Shown here: positions 15,405-25,058 of the stretch, piece by piece
How the letters are laid out: each line of letters begins with the position of its first letter
Numbering within the stretch: the first letter of the stretch is position 1
NCBI RefSeq assembly: GCF_007097525.1
Contig: NZ_VKDD01000002.1
Coordinates: 1 to 64,000 of the forward strand
Length of the DNA: 64,000 nt
Reading direction: 5' to 3'
From: Thalassomonas sp. M1454
GTDB lineage: Bacteria > Pseudomonadota > Gammaproteobacteria > Enterobacterales > Alteromonadaceae
Position numbers and translations under genes: made by a program
Notes under the pieces: model-generated
The model's input: only the letters and a program-made list of their open reading frames with translations
What the model was told of the DNA's origin: nothing
The model's database searches: none

Positions 15405-16001
15405 TTAGCTATGTTTGGTTAAGTTATCGACAGAGGCTGTACAAAAACGAAGAAAAGTTGCCATAAAGTATTCAACTTCGGGCATTGTCTGGGAAAACTC
15501 ATCTAACTTTGCTTTTAAACGTTGTTCTACGTGTTCAAATTCTGGGTTGTTATGGTTTAGCTCATCAAGAGATTTTATATAAGCAACTAAAATATCAGCA
15601 GCTTTTACTATGCTTTTATACTCTTCATCAACGTTATCTTGCACGATTATATCGGCAAATATATCGCGAAATTCTTCTGGTAAAGAATCCAAACACTCTT
15701 GCTCGGCAATACGCTCAATCTTTTTAAACTCTCGTGCTATTTCTGGATTAGCGTATTTAGTTGGATTAACAATATCGCCATATCTAGTTTCGCTAGCTTC
15801 ATGATATAAAGCTGTTGTAGCAACTTTGTCCGCATTTATAGAGCCATTGAACTTCTTATTACGGATCACCGCAAGTAAGTGCGCAACAATAGCAACTTGG
15901 TGGCTATGCTCGGCAATGTTTTCTTCTTTAACACAGTACATTAATGCCCAGCGCTTGATCAAAGGCATGCGAAACATCCAAGCTAAAAATGTACTTTCCA
16001 T
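15405..16001 (-). CDS. yfbR: 5'-deoxynucleotidase, HD domain
   Basis: This is a 198-residue HD-superfamily phosphohydrolase that removes the phosphate from deoxyribonucleoside 5'-monophosphates. Metal-binding motifs are visible: His in NIAEHSHQVAIVAH, HE in ALYHEASETRYGDIVNPTK, and Asp in IVKAADILVAYIKSL. Length matches the E. coli YfbR of about 200 residues. It follows alaA by only a few bases on the same strand. The same pair (yfbR next to yfbQ/alaA) is found in E. coli, which supports the assignment and co-transcription. Confidence 0.93.
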   Translation of the reverse strand: MESTFLAWMFRMPLIKRWALMYCVKEENIAEHSHQVAIVAHLLAVIRNKKFNGSINADKVATTALYHEASETRYGDIVNPTKYANPEIAREFKKIERIAEQECLDSLPEEFRDIFADIIVQDNVDEEYKSIVKAADILVAYIKSLDELNHNNPEFEHVEQRLKAKLDEFSQTMPEVEYFMATFLRFCTASVDNLTKHS

Positions 16002-16004
16002 TAT

Positions 16005-17228
16005 TTAAACCTCTTCTTGAGAGTAATGACTAAAAAAGTGCTTTAAGCGTGTAATTGCTTGTACTAGATCTTCACTGTGCGGTAAAAATACTAACCTAAA
16101 ATAAATACCATCAGTTAAGTTAAAGGCACTACCTTGCACTAACAAGATTTTTTCTTGGCGAAGAATGTCTAACACCATTTGCTCATCATCATGAATTTTT
16201 AATTTATCGGTATCAACTTTAACGAATAAATACATTGCACCTTTAGCTTTATGACAGCTTAAACCATCAATTTCATTTATCATTTTATGAGCTATATCGA
16301 GCTGTACTTTTAAACGCCCACCTTCTGTGACTAACTCATTTATACTTTGATAACCACCAAGTGCCGTTTGAATCGCGTGTTGACAAGGTACATTCGCACA
16401 CAGCCTCATCGAGGCTAGCATAACTAAGCCTTCAATGTAGTTTTCTGCCTGATGTAATGGACCGGTAAGCATCATCCAACCAGCTCTAAAGCCGGCGATG
16501 CGATAGTTTTTAGATAAGCCACCCATAGTGACCACAAGTACGTCTTCAGTTAAACTTGCTGTTGGTGTATGAGTTGCACCATCGAATAATACTTTATCGT
16601 AAATTTCATCTGAAAATACAATTAAGTCATGCTCTTTAGCTAAGGCAATAATTTGCTCCAAAACCTCTTTCGGATAAACGGCACCTGTTGGATTGTTTGG
16701 GTTAATTAATACAATCGCTTTGGTTTTACTGTTTATTTTACTCTGAATATCCTCTATGTCTGGATACCAAAAGTTGGCGTCATCACAACGGTAATGCACT
16801 GCTTTACCACCAGATAATGACACGGCAGCAGTCCAAAGAGGGTAGTCTGGAGCCGGAATTAGTACTTCGTCACCACTATTTAACAGAGCTTGCATAGCCA
16901 TTACTATTAGCTCACTTACGCCATTACCAATAAAAATGTTATCTACACTTAAATTGAGTAGACCAAATTGTTGATAATATTGCATAACAGCAACGCGAGC
17001 AGAGTAGATGCCTTGTGACTCACTGTAACCTTGTGCGGTAGGTAAGTTATGAATTACATCGCGTAAAATATCATCTGGGGCTAAAAAACCAAATGGGGCA
17101 GGGTTACCTATGTTCAGTTTTAATATTTTTTGGCCTTCTTCTTCCAAGCGTTTAGCTTCGGCGGCTACAGGGCCTCGAATGTCATAACATACGCCAGATA
17201 ATTTTTGTGATTTTAAATACTTACTCAT
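16005..17228 (-). CDS. alaA: Glutamate-pyruvate (alanine) aminotransferase
   Basis: The 407-residue class-I PLP aminotransferase makes alanine from pyruvate and glutamate. The N-terminus SGVCYDIRGPVAAEAKRLE, then LKLNIGNPAPFGF, are typical of AlaA. The PLP-binding region shows LINPNNPTGAVYP, VFSDEIYDKVLFDG and the Schiff-base Lys in TMGGLSKNYRIAGFRAGW. Arg in FRLVFLP binds the substrate carboxylate. yfbR follows within four bases, so the two genes probably form one transcript. Length and motifs agree with E. coli AlaA (YfbQ). Confidence 0.95.
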   Translation of the reverse strand: MSKYLKSQKLSGVCYDIRGPVAAEAKRLEEEGQKILKLNIGNPAPFGFLAPDDILRDVIHNLPTAQGYSESQGIYSARVAVMQYYQQFGLLNLSVDNIFIGNGVSELIVMAMQALLNSGDEVLIPAPDYPLWTAAVSLSGGKAVHYRCDDANFWYPDIEDIQSKINSKTKAIVLINPNNPTGAVYPKEVLEQIIALAKEHDLIVFSDEIYDKVLFDGATHTPTASLTEDVLVVTMGGLSKNYRIAGFRAGWMMLTGPLHQAENYIEGLVMLASMRLCANVPCQHAIQTALGGYQSINELVTEGGRLKVQLDIAHKMINEIDGLSCHKAKGAMYLFVKVDTDKLKIHDDEQMVLDILRQEKILLVQGSAFNLTDGIYFRLVFLPHSEDLVQAITRLKHFFSHYSQEEV

Positions 17229-17380
17229 GGGCTACTTACTGCGTTTAATGGTCTTCCTTTATAGAATACTTAAATACTAGTCTTTTGAAACACTTGCTGA
17301 CACTTTTTTTGTGATATTTTGTGATTTTTTGCTTATAACTAATATTAATAGAGCTATTTATAGCAAGTAGAAGGTGATTT

Positions 17381-17983
17381 ATGGCATTACCGTTAATTTT
17401 ATTAGGCGCCGCTGTAGTTTCTGCTGTGGCCGCGAGTGAATTAAAAGAGCATCAAAAAAAAGCTGATAAAAACCGTAGGTTAGATAGCAATAAAACTATC
17501 AGGGATGAATTTGATCTGCACAGCAGTGGTATTGCTAAATACCCTTCTGAAATTTTTGCATCAACGCATTTTGCTAAAATTAAACCTGGTGCATTAGTGT
17601 GTTGTGGTTTAGGCGGGGTATTAGATCATACAGGTATACTAATTGATAAAGATACTATAGTGGAATTACACGGTAGTGGCTTGATTAAAGCGATTTCTCC
17701 ACAGCGATTTTTAAAAGAGCGTTCAGGTAATGAAATATTTGTTGCTTGTGACGCCAAAGGAAATGCTTTGGTTAATGATTTAATTGCACAAAGGGCAATT
17801 AAGCAGATATTTAATTATCAAGAATATGATCTAATTAAAAATAATTGCCATCGATTTGTTTGGCAATGTATTAGTGGGACGAATGCTGAACTAACAACCT
17901 TTCATCAATTAAATAAGCTGTTTTCGAAATATTTTAAGCAAAAAATTTATTGGGATAAGTGGCAATTCGAGAAACGATTTTGA
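17381..17983 (+). CDS. LRAT/NlpC-P60-like thiol acyltransferase or peptidase
   Basis: This 200-residue protein begins with a hydrophobic helix (LPLILLGAAVVSAVAAS), probably a membrane anchor or signal. The body has the permuted papain-like layout of the LRAT family: PGALVCCGLGGVLDHTGILID with His83, VELHG with His97, and later NNCHRFVWQC with Cys156 as nucleophile. Members act as acyltransferases, phospholipases or peptidases, and the reaction cannot be chosen from sequence. It stands alone, convergent with guaC, sharing the terminator hairpin at 18021-18053. The fold assignment rests on these motifs; function is unknown. Confidence 0.7.
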   Translation: MALPLILLGAAVVSAVAASELKEHQKKADKNRRLDSNKTIRDEFDLHSSGIAKYPSEIFASTHFAKIKPGALVCCGLGGVLDHTGILIDKDTIVELHGSGLIKAISPQRFLKERSGNEIFVACDAKGNALVNDLIAQRAIKQIFNYQEYDLIKNNCHRFVWQCISGTNAELTTFHQLNKLFSKYFKQKIYWDKWQFEKRF

Positions 17984-18012
17984 TGTTTTCTAGAAACTAG
18001 AAACTTTTTTTT

Positions 18013-18053
18013 ACTAATAAAAAGGCCTGTATTCACATAGAGTACAGGCCTTT
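18013..18053 (-). terminator. Bidirectional terminator between the LRAT-like gene and guaC
   Basis: An 11-bp perfect stem AAAGGCCTGTA/TACAGGCCTTT has an 11-base loop. On the minus strand it is followed by TTTTTATTA, a good tail for guaC. On the plus strand the tail is shorter. Confidence 0.8.
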
Positions 18054-18090
18054 CGCTATTTACTTGTAAGAACGTTTCTTATGGTAAAGT

Positions 18091-19134
18091 TTATTCTTTA
18101 CCAAAAACGTTATTTTCTTGCTCTTGTACTCGGATAAATGTAGTTCGTTTAGTTAGCTCTTTAAGCTTAGCCGCACCAACATAAGTACAAGTAGAGCGTA
18201 CGCCGCCCATAATGTCTTGAATTGTTCCTTCAACGCTGCCACGGTATGGTAATAACACTGTTTTACCTTCTGCTGCACGGTAATTAGCAACACCACCTGA
18301 ATGCTTGTCCATTGCACTTTGTGAAGACATGCCGTAAAACTTCATAAAAGATTTACCATCTTTTTCGAACACTTCACCACCACTTTCACTGTGACCTGCA
18401 AGCATGCCGCCAAGCATAACGAAATCAGCACCGCCACCAAAGGCTTTTGAAACATCACCAGCACAGCTACAACCGCCGTCACCAATGATCATGCCACCAA
18501 GGCCATGAGCAGCATCAGCACATTCAATAATTGCAGAAAGTTGTGGGTAACCAACACCTGTTTTAACACGAGTAGTACATACTGAACCTGGGCCAATACC
18601 AACTTTAACAATGTCAGCACCAGCTAAAATAAGTTCTTCAACCATGTCACCAGTAACTACGTTACCCGCACTAATGATTTTGTTAGGGAATTCAGCACGT
18701 ACACGCTCAACGTATTCTACTAAATGCTCTGAGTAGCCATTAGCAATATCGATACAGATAAAAATTAAGTCGTCTGAAAGCGCCATAATGTCTTTCGTTT
18801 TTTGAAATTCAGCTTCAGAAGTACCAGTTGATACCATCGCGTTGTTCAATACACTTGCGTCGTAGTTTTTAACAAAGCCAGCCCAATCATCTACTGAGTA
18901 GTGCTTGTGAATAGCCGTCATTACGTTATGTTTTGATAAAGCTTCTGCCATTTCAAAACTACCTACAGAGTCCATGTTAGCGGCAATGATAGGTACGCCT
19001 GACCATTTACGGCCACTGTGTTTAAAAGTATATTCGCGATTCAATTCAACTTGGGAACGACTTTTTAAAGTCGAACGCTTGGGACGGAAAAGCACATCTT
19101 TAAAACCTAATTTTAAGTCTTGTTCAATACGCAT
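18091..19134 (-). CDS. guaC: GMP reductase
   Basis: The enzyme reduces GMP to IMP with NADPH in purine salvage. The 347-residue length equals that of E. coli GuaC. Sequence marks are [35 protein letters not shown], the active-site loop [21 protein letters not shown] with the catalytic Cys, [21 protein letters not shown] and [10 protein letters not shown]. It is monocistronic: a terminator lies downstream and another terminator separates it from the upstream gene, so its promoter must lie in 19135-19211. Confidence 0.96.
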   Translation of the reverse strand: MRIEQDLKLGFKDVLFRPKRSTLKSRSQVELNREYTFKHSGRKWSGVPIIAANMDSVGSFEMAEALSKHNVMTAIHKHYSVDDWAGFVKNYDASVLNNAMVSTGTSEAEFQKTKDIMALSDDLIFICIDIANGYSEHLVEYVERVRAEFPNKIISAGNVVTGDMVEELILAGADIVKVGIGPGSVCTTRVKTGVGYPQLSAIIECADAAHGLGGMIIGDGGCSCAGDVSKAFGGGADFVMLGGMLAGHSESGGEVFEKDGKSFMKFYGMSSQSAMDKHSGGVANYRAAEGKTVLLPYRGSVEGTIQDIMGGVRSTCTYVGAAKLKELTKRTTFIRVQEQENNVFGKE

Positions 19135-19211
19135 GGTATGTCCTTTAATCTTTAGCTATTAAATAAAATATAAGTGTCCTGGTTAGCTAAGAACAGCACA
19201 CTAAAAAAATT

Positions 19212-19255
19212 CCAAAAAAAAACCGGGATGTCTGGTAATCAGACGCCCCGGTTTT
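19212..19255 (-). terminator. Terminator of the ATP-grasp/DUF1704 operon
   Basis: On the minus strand, AAACCGGG pairs with CCCGGTTT (19254-19247 with 19227-19220), with an inner GTCTG/CAGAC stem. The 3' arm continues into nine or more T. It lies about 70 bp beyond the stop codon at 19324. Confidence 0.88.
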
Positions 19256-19323
19256 CAGTATTATATGTTGAGATATTTAATTTACAACTTAAATTTTTGA
19301 TAATTCTGTAACTAAAGGTTAAG

Positions 19324-21318
19324 TTATTGAATTGCTGAAACTAAATAATCGATAATTTGCGTATCAGCTTTCGGCTCAATCGTTAACGGAAATAATGATT
19401 GAGCTCTTGGGATGAAGCCGCGTTCAATCATTTCAGTCACAACAGGTAAATCCACTAAGCCAGTTTTACCTACCAATAGATTATCCAGAGGATGTGTTTT
19501 ACTTAATGCAACTATATCTCTAAAGCCTTTTAAATAAAGGTAGTCTTTAGTAAAACCGCCACCACGATAGGCTCTTGTCGCTAAGGTGAATGCTTGCTCT
19601 CTGCTTACTTGATAATTATCAATAAGGGCTTGGTATGTTTTAGTAAAGTCATTGTGTTCAAGCATAAACTTAACTGCCATTACACGCAGAGCCAACACTT
19701 TTAAGCGACTGAGAGTTAAGTTGCCAGAACAATACTCACTAAATATAGCTAAGCCTTCTTGAGTATGGGTATTACCCACTAACCCTAAGGAAAATACTTT
19801 CAGTTTTTGGTTTTTCGCATTGATGGTGGTTAACATATGTATGCCAAGCTCATGATAAGCAAATGCTTTTAATTCTTTTTCAGAAAATAACGCATCTTTA
19901 TTGACCAGTAATAGGCCTTTTTCATTATTAACCATGGCTTTTGCCACTATGCGAGCTGACTTTTCTATCTTACATTTTAAGCCCCATTGTTTGGCTATTT
20001 CAGTAAAGTATTGCACCACATAATCGGCATTATGTATTGGCTCTTGGGCATCACCCTCAAGCATTGGTGCGCGCAATATAAATTCAGCATTGGCAATATC
20101 ATTATCATCGGGTTCGCCATAATATTTTAATGAGTTATAGACAAAATCATCGTTACCAATAGAGCTAAGTAGGTCAATTTTTGTGGCGTAATTCTCAATG
20201 ACATGACGATATAAATGATTAATATCAGGATCAATTATCTCATCAATCGCAAGCTTATAAAGCTTTTCTCTAAACTGGTGCGGATTGATGTTTAACTGTT
20301 TGTACCTAAATTGTGGGTTCTTTTGTGTTTTACTTGATAAAAATTTCTTACGTTCACTGGCAATATTAATCGGATTAATAAAGTTTAAGGTCTCTATTTT
20401 TCGGCACAAACTATATAATTTTTTATCAACTGCTAATATCTCAGGGGCTAGGGAAGAAGCGAGCATATCGACTTTACTAACGGATTTCTTCTTTGCATAA
20501 CGGCGCATAAAGAATGCCGCGGTTTCTGAGATAGCATTCTTAATGCCTGCTTGTAACTCTTCTAAAACTAATGGATAAAGTTCACCATTAGTTTCATTCA
20601 TAAATACTTTTTTGACCTCTACAGGCAATACCAAGGTATTATCGAAGTGTGCGTTAACATGGGTAATTAAATAACCTCGACCTTGAAATACTTCATTAGT
20701 TGCGGCTCGGGCATTAAGGTTTGGTAGTTCAATCTTATGCAACTGCTTTTCAAAATGATTAGCGATTGAACCCCAACGTTCAATATCTATTTGAGCAGAG
20801 CCGATATTAAATGTTGGCGTGTCTTGTTCGATGCGCTTGAAGTTATAAGAGTGAATATCAAAGACAATACTGTTTTTAAATTGTTTTTCAATTTTAGCTA
20901 TAAGCGCCTCAAGTACATTATAAAAAGACTGGTGCTTAGCGTGACTCACTGCTCTTTGTTTAGGGGTTAGCGGTTTTTGCCAAACTTGTTTATCCCAAGC
21001 TGTTTTAAAATATGTTGAGAGCGTTTTTGCTCGATTTAAGTCATACTCAAATCGAGAATCATTACCACAAATAGTGATAGGGAAAGAAGATATTAGGTCG
21101 TAAGTATACGGATCTTCTTCATAAAAACGCTCATCATCGCTTAATAAAAAAGCTTTTTGTAAATCATCGCGCAGGTTATGGCCATTATGTATCGCTGCGC
21201 AGATAACAGGGCAATACTCATCAATTTTTATAATAAAAGCAGCGTTTTCTACTTCGGCATGAAAACACTCACCTTTATTAATCAGCGCAATACATTGTTT
21301 CTCAGATAGCGTGAGCAT
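19324..21318 (-). CDS. Fusion of N-formylglutamate amidohydrolase-like and DUF1704 (QEGLA) metallopeptidase domains
   Basis: The 664-residue protein has two parts. Residues 1 to about 270 resemble N-formylglutamate amidohydrolases: AAIHNGHNLR (His44, His47), RFEYDLNR (91-96) and VFDIHSYN (Asp154, His156). Residues about 290-664 form a DUF1704 domain, annotated as flavohemoglobin expression-modulating QEGLA-motif protein. It carries the zinc site HELGIH (489-494) and THTQEGLA with Glu521. Eukaryotic DUF1704 proteins are the MATCAP/TMCP tubulin carboxypeptidases, so a C-terminal amino-acid-removing activity is a reasonable inference. It overlaps the upstream ATP-grasp gene by 17 bases and is followed by a strong terminator. 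The substrate is unknown. Confidence 0.85.
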   Translation of the reverse strand: MLTLSEKQCIALINKGECFHAEVENAAFIIKIDEYCPVICAAIHNGHNLRDDLQKAFLLSDDERFYEEDPYTYDLISSFPITICGNDSRFEYDLNRAKTLSTYFKTAWDKQVWQKPLTPKQRAVSHAKHQSFYNVLEALIAKIEKQFKNSIVFDIHSYNFKRIEQDTPTFNIGSAQIDIERWGSIANHFEKQLHKIELPNLNARAATNEVFQGRGYLITHVNAHFDNTLVLPVEVKKVFMNETNGELYPLVLEELQAGIKNAISETAAFFMRRYAKKKSVSKVDMLASSLAPEILAVDKKLYSLCRKIETLNFINPINIASERKKFLSSKTQKNPQFRYKQLNINPHQFREKLYKLAIDEIIDPDINHLYRHVIENYATKIDLLSSIGNDDFVYNSLKYYGEPDDNDIANAEFILRAPMLEGDAQEPIHNADYVVQYFTEIAKQWGLKCKIEKSARIVAKAMVNNEKGLLLVNKDALFSEKELKAFAYHELGIHMLTTINAKNQKLKVFSLGLVGNTHTQEGLAIFSEYCSGNLTLSRLKVLALRVMAVKFMLEHNDFTKTYQALIDNYQVSREQAFTLATRAYRGGGFTKDYLYLKGFRDIVALSKTHPLDNLLVGKTGLVDLPVVTEMIERGFIPRAQSLFPLTIEPKADTQIIDYLVSAIQ

Positions 21319-22336
21319 CTTTTATCGCCTTTCTAAATTCAGTTTTACGTAACGTTAATGCTTCTTTGGCGTTAATAACACTCTCGATAAAATCAATTAC
21401 TTTCTTTTGTAATTTAACATTGTTTAAACGGTTAATACGCATGATGCCACCTGGGCTTTGCACGTTAACTTCAATCAGTTTTTCATTGATTAAATCAATG
21501 CCAACAAAATACAAACCATCGCGTACTAATTTAGGCCCAATATGCTTACAAAGCGCTTTTTCTTTTTTAGTTAAACTGTGCTTTACTACTGTGCCACCAG
21601 CATGGACATTTGAGCGAACTTCGCCATCTGAAGGAACACGTTTCATTGCCCCAATAGGCTCACCATTAAGCATTAAAACTCGTACATCACCGGCATCTGC
21701 CCCTTCCACATACTCTTGTAAAATAACGTAGTTACCACCTTTACCACTGTTAATGTAAAACTCTAATAGGGAATGGAAACTTTTTTGAGCGTGCTTTTCA
21801 ACTAAGATAACACCAGCACCGCCATAGCCATCGAGGGGTTTCATGATCATTTTATCGGTTGCAGACTCACGCAATACTTCTTCTAAATAATCTGGTGTTT
21901 TAGATACATGAGTTACTGGAATAAATTTATTGTTAGGATCATCAAATGAGGCTGTGTACAACTTGTTATTGGCAATACGTAAACCGTCAATGTCATTCAT
22001 GATGAACACTTCTTCACGCACCGAATCTAAAAAGTTTAAGGCGATTGGATCTAGTGGAGGGTTGGCACGCATAATAATAGTGTCAAAACCAGCAAGTGGC
22101 AGCCTTGATTTTTTAAACTTGGCTTTTTTATAAAATGAGACAATGTTTGCTGGTGTCGGCGCCTGAGAAAACACCTGACAAAATGCACTGGCAACTGAGT
22201 CGCGCATAGTTAAATTATTTGGTGTGGTGATTGCTACTGTATGACCGCGCGAAACACATTCGTGAATTAAACGTAAGGTAGAGTCTGTTTCAGGATCAAT
22301 TTTATCCCACGGATACATCAAAAAGAGTATATTCAT
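21302..22336 (-). CDS. Glutathione-synthetase-like ATP-grasp ligase
   Basis: The 344-residue protein has the GshB-type layout. An N-terminal Rossmann-like domain includes IIMRANPPLD (residues 87-96) and IDGLRIANNKLYT. The ATP-grasp domain has KPLDGYGGAGVILVEK (166-181), ILQEYVEGADAGDVRVLMLNG, MKRVPSDGEVRSNVHAGG (231-248) and VGIDLINEKLIEVNVQSPGG (Mg/ATP ligands). Such enzymes join an amino acid to a carboxylate via an acyl phosphate. It may be an authentic glutathione synthetase. However, it is co-transcribed with, and overlaps, the DUF1704 hydrolase rather than a gshA gene, so a dedicated peptide ligase is equally possible. Confidence 0.85.
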   Translation of the reverse strand: MNILFLMYPWDKIDPETDSTLRLIHECVSRGHTVAITTPNNLTMRDSVASAFCQVFSQAPTPANIVSFYKKAKFKKSRLPLAGFDTIIMRANPPLDPIALNFLDSVREEVFIMNDIDGLRIANNKLYTASFDDPNNKFIPVTHVSKTPDYLEEVLRESATDKMIMKPLDGYGGAGVILVEKHAQKSFHSLLEFYINSGKGGNYVILQEYVEGADAGDVRVLMLNGEPIGAMKRVPSDGEVRSNVHAGGTVVKHSLTKKEKALCKHIGPKLVRDGLYFVGIDLINEKLIEVNVQSPGGIMRINRLNNVKLQKKVIDFIESVINAKEALTLRKTEFRKAIKDAHAI

Positions 22337-22835
22337 TTATAACGCCTTGCATAAGGCAGTCTTCAGAATTTCTTTGTAAAGAACTAGGTAAGTTTGCTAA
22401 TGAAGACCGCAAAAGTTAAAAACAACTAAGTCATCTAGTTACTTTATATTTACTGGCTGAAAGCGAGTGTAACTGTGATGAAATAAACAATTAAAGCAAA
22501 AATCTAAATGATAATTAATGAAGATAAAGTTCTTCTACCATTTAATTTAGATCAATAATTTTAAAATGTAGAATTAATGAGTAAATATTTTTCAAAAGCT
22601 AATCTGCTTTTGTATTTATCTCTACATTCGATTTATTTGTTCTCCATTAAAAACAGCAAAACCGCTACCTTATAAGGGCTACAGCTAGGCTATTAAAAAT
22701 AATAATTTACTTAAAGGCTGCATTAGAAGTGCATAAGTAAGACATTTATGAAGGGCTAAATCTAGCTCTATTCATATTTTGCTAATATTAAACGATTGTT
22801 AATACTGAAATCTACTAATAAATTGTATTTTTTAG
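22337..22835. other. AT-rich intergenic region without a visible gene
   Basis: About 500 bp separate the ATP-grasp gene start from the proS terminator. It holds the promoter for the ATP-grasp/DUF1704 unit, which I cannot place with confidence in the AT-rich sequence. The only open frames are under 20 codons with no ribosome site. No repeat or strong hairpin was seen. Confidence 0.5.
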
Positions 22836-22868
22836 TGCAAAAAAAAAGAGCATCAATAGATGCTCTTT
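22836..22868 (-). terminator. Terminator of proS
   Basis: On the minus strand AAAGAGCATC pairs with GATGCTCTTT around loop TATT and is followed by a run of at least seven T, 30 bp behind the proS stop. Confidence 0.9.
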
Positions 22869-22897
22869 AGACTTTAACTTAGAATAAATATAAAGGT

Positions 22898-24613
22898 TTA
22901 CTTATTACAAATAAACTCAACAACATCAGCTATTTTTAATGTTTCTTTATCGCCTCCACGGCGGTGTTTGTATTCAACTTCTTCATTATCTAAATTACGT
23001 TCACCAACAATAATGCTGTGTGGAATACCGATTAATTCAGCATCTTTAAACATTACTCCTGGGCGTTCTTTTCTGTCATCAATAATAACTTCAACACCTG
23101 CAGCTAACAGTTCACTGTAAAGCTTTTCTGCTGTTTCTTTAACACGAGCAGACTTATGCATATTCATTGGCACAATAACTACTTTAAAAGGAGCAATAGC
23201 ATCAGGCCAGATAATACCGTTTTCATCATGGTTTTGCTCAATTGCAGCAGCTACAATACGTGAAACACCAATGCCGTAACAACCCATGGTCATGGTTTGG
23301 TTTTTACCGTTGTCGTTTAATACCGCAGCGCCCATGGCTTTGGCATATTTATCACCTAATTGGAAAATATGGCCAACTTCAATGCCGCGCTTGATTGTTA
23401 AACTACCTTGACCACATGGGCTAGGGTCGCCTGCAACAATATTACGAATATCGGCAACTTCAAATTCAGTGATATCGCGTTCAAAGTTTGCGCCTGTGTA
23501 GTGGAAGCCTGTCTCGTTAGCACCACAAACAAAATCAGCTAAATGTGCAGCTGTTCTGTCAACTACTACACGAATATTTAAGCCTACCGGACCGATTGAA
23601 CCAGCATCACAGCCAGCGGCATCTTGAATTTGAGCATCATTTGCAAACGTAAGTGGTGAAGCTATACCTGCAATTTTCTCTGCTTTAATTTCGTTGAGTT
23701 CATGGTCACCACGAAGTACTAAAGCGACTACAGGTGGTGTTTCACCGTCTTCACATTCACCTAAAACTAATAATGTTTTAGCCACTTGCGTTGCATCAAC
23801 ATTTAAGAAGCTAGATACTTCCTCAATGCTATGTACATTAGGCGTTGCAACTTTTTCTAACGCTTTAGTTGCAGCTGCACGTTCGCCTGCTGGCGCTAAT
23901 GCTTCTGCTTTTTCAATGTTAGCGGCATAATCACTTGCATCACTAAAAGCAATATCATCTTCACCTGAATCGGCAAGTACATGGAATTCATGAGATGCAT
24001 CACCACCAATTGAGCCGGTATCGGCTAATACTGGGCGGTAAACTAAACCTAAACGATCAAATATACGACAATATGCAGCATGAATTTTTTGGTAAGTCGC
24101 TTCTAAACACTCTTGATCTAAATGAAATGAGTAAGCATCTTTCATTAAGAACTCACGGCCACGCATTACACCGAAACGTGGACGAATTTCATCACGGAAT
24201 TTAGTTTGAATTTGATAAACCGATAAAGGCAGTTGCTTGTAGCTGTTTAGCTCAAAGCTGATAAGCTTAGTGATAACTTCTTCATGAGTTGGGCCAAGTA
24301 CAAATGAACGGTTGTGCCTGTCTTTAATACGAAGTAATTCTGGGCCGTAATCTTCCCAACGACCAGATTCTTCCCATAAATCAGCAGGTTGTACAAGTGG
24401 CATAAGCATTTCGATAACGCCTGCGCGGTCCATTTCCTCACGTACTATGTTTTCAACTTTCTTTAAAACCTTCAGGCCAGTGGGTAACCAAGTATATAAC
24501 CCTGAAGCTACAGAGCGAACAAGGCCCGCACGTAACATATATTGATGACTGATAACTTCAGCATTTGCTGGCGTTTCTTTTAACGTAGAAAGTAGGTATT
24601 GGCTGGTACGCAT
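22898..24613 (-). CDS. proS: Prolyl-tRNA synthetase
   Basis: The 571-residue class II aminoacyl-tRNA synthetase is the bacterial type with an inserted editing domain. Motif 1 is in [21 protein letters not shown]. Motif 2 reads [15 protein letters not shown] with [28 protein letters not shown]. The editing insertion spans about residues 230-390. Motif 3 is in [18 protein letters not shown]. The C-terminal anticodon-binding domain contains [23 protein letters not shown]. Length is typical (E. coli 572). The trmO and rcsF neighbours further upstream match the E. coli proS-tsaA-rcsF order, here interrupted by trhO and a small frame. Confidence 0.97.
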   Translation of the reverse strand: MRTSQYLLSTLKETPANAEVISHQYMLRAGLVRSVASGLYTWLPTGLKVLKKVENIVREEMDRAGVIEMLMPLVQPADLWEESGRWEDYGPELLRIKDRHNRSFVLGPTHEEVITKLISFELNSYKQLPLSVYQIQTKFRDEIRPRFGVMRGREFLMKDAYSFHLDQECLEATYQKIHAAYCRIFDRLGLVYRPVLADTGSIGGDASHEFHVLADSGEDDIAFSDASDYAANIEKAEALAPAGERAAATKALEKVATPNVHSIEEVSSFLNVDATQVAKTLLVLGECEDGETPPVVALVLRGDHELNEIKAEKIAGIASPLTFANDAQIQDAAGCDAGSIGPVGLNIRVVVDRTAAHLADFVCGANETGFHYTGANFERDITEFEVADIRNIVAGDPSPCGQGSLTIKRGIEVGHIFQLGDKYAKAMGAAVLNDNGKNQTMTMGCYGIGVSRIVAAAIEQNHDENGIIWPDAIAPFKVVIVPMNMHKSARVKETAEKLYSELLAAGVEVIIDDRKERPGVMFKDAELIGIPHSIIVGERNLDNEEVEYKHRRGGDKETLKIADVVEFICNK

Positions 24614-24730
24614 TGCTGTACAATTCCGAATAAAATGAATAGAAAATTGTCGCTATTCTATCAGCCTCACGGGTAAGGAAAAAGCACAATTTGATGTTTT
24701 TGTCTTTTTAAATTGATTGAATACTATTAA

Positions 24731-24916
24731 CTAATGTTTTCGGCGAATAAGGTTGCGCTTTAGGTTGTTGTGTTTATGGCATCGGCGGCGTATGTTTAAC
24801 CACCACATAGAAGAATGATTATCTGTATCTGCTTGTTCAATCTCGTCAGAAACATTGCTATTTAAACTTTGATTTTCATCTTTTAACTCATCAAAATTTG
24901 AAATATCGTCAGCCAT
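24731..24916 (-). CDS. Small hypothetical protein, 61 residues
   Basis: This short frame lies between trhO and proS. It starts MADDISNFDELKDENQ, an acidic first half, then switches to a strongly basic tail with WWLNIRRRCHKHNN and a closing RRKH. An AGG stands nine bases before the ATG, a weak ribosome site. I recognise no family. It lies behind the trhO terminator, so it would need its own promoter. The charge split and the non-overlapping position make it a plausible gene, but it could be chance. Confidence 0.35.
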   Translation of the reverse strand: MADDISNFDELKDENQSLNSNVSDEIEQADTDNHSSMWWLNIRRRCHKHNNLKRNLIRRKH

Positions 24917-25001
24917 AATATAAAACCTGTGTGGTTAATTATTGTACAATTTTAAGCCATCATTAAGTTATTTTCAAATCACAATGTAAGGTGTTGAATT
25001 A

Positions 25002-25036
25002 GTAACAAAAAGGCCAGCGTCTATGCTGGCCTTAAA
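25002..25036 (-). terminator. Terminator of trhO
   Basis: A 9-bp stem AAGGCCAGC/GCTGGCCTT with a six-base loop is followed on the minus strand by TTTTTGTT, about 25 bp behind the trhO stop. Confidence 0.87.
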
Positions 25037-25058
25037 ATTATTTTATATTGCTGCAACG

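Noticed and set aside
19324-21318. DUF1704 protein as a flavohemoglobin regulator, as the family name suggests
   Set aside because: No flavohemoglobin or nitric-oxide gene is nearby. The HExxxH and QEGLA motifs point to a zinc hydrolase instead.
22337-22835. Short open frame near 22507-22560 in the gap before the proS terminator
   Set aside because: It is only about 17 codons, lacks a ribosome site and lies in AT-rich DNA; no support for translation.
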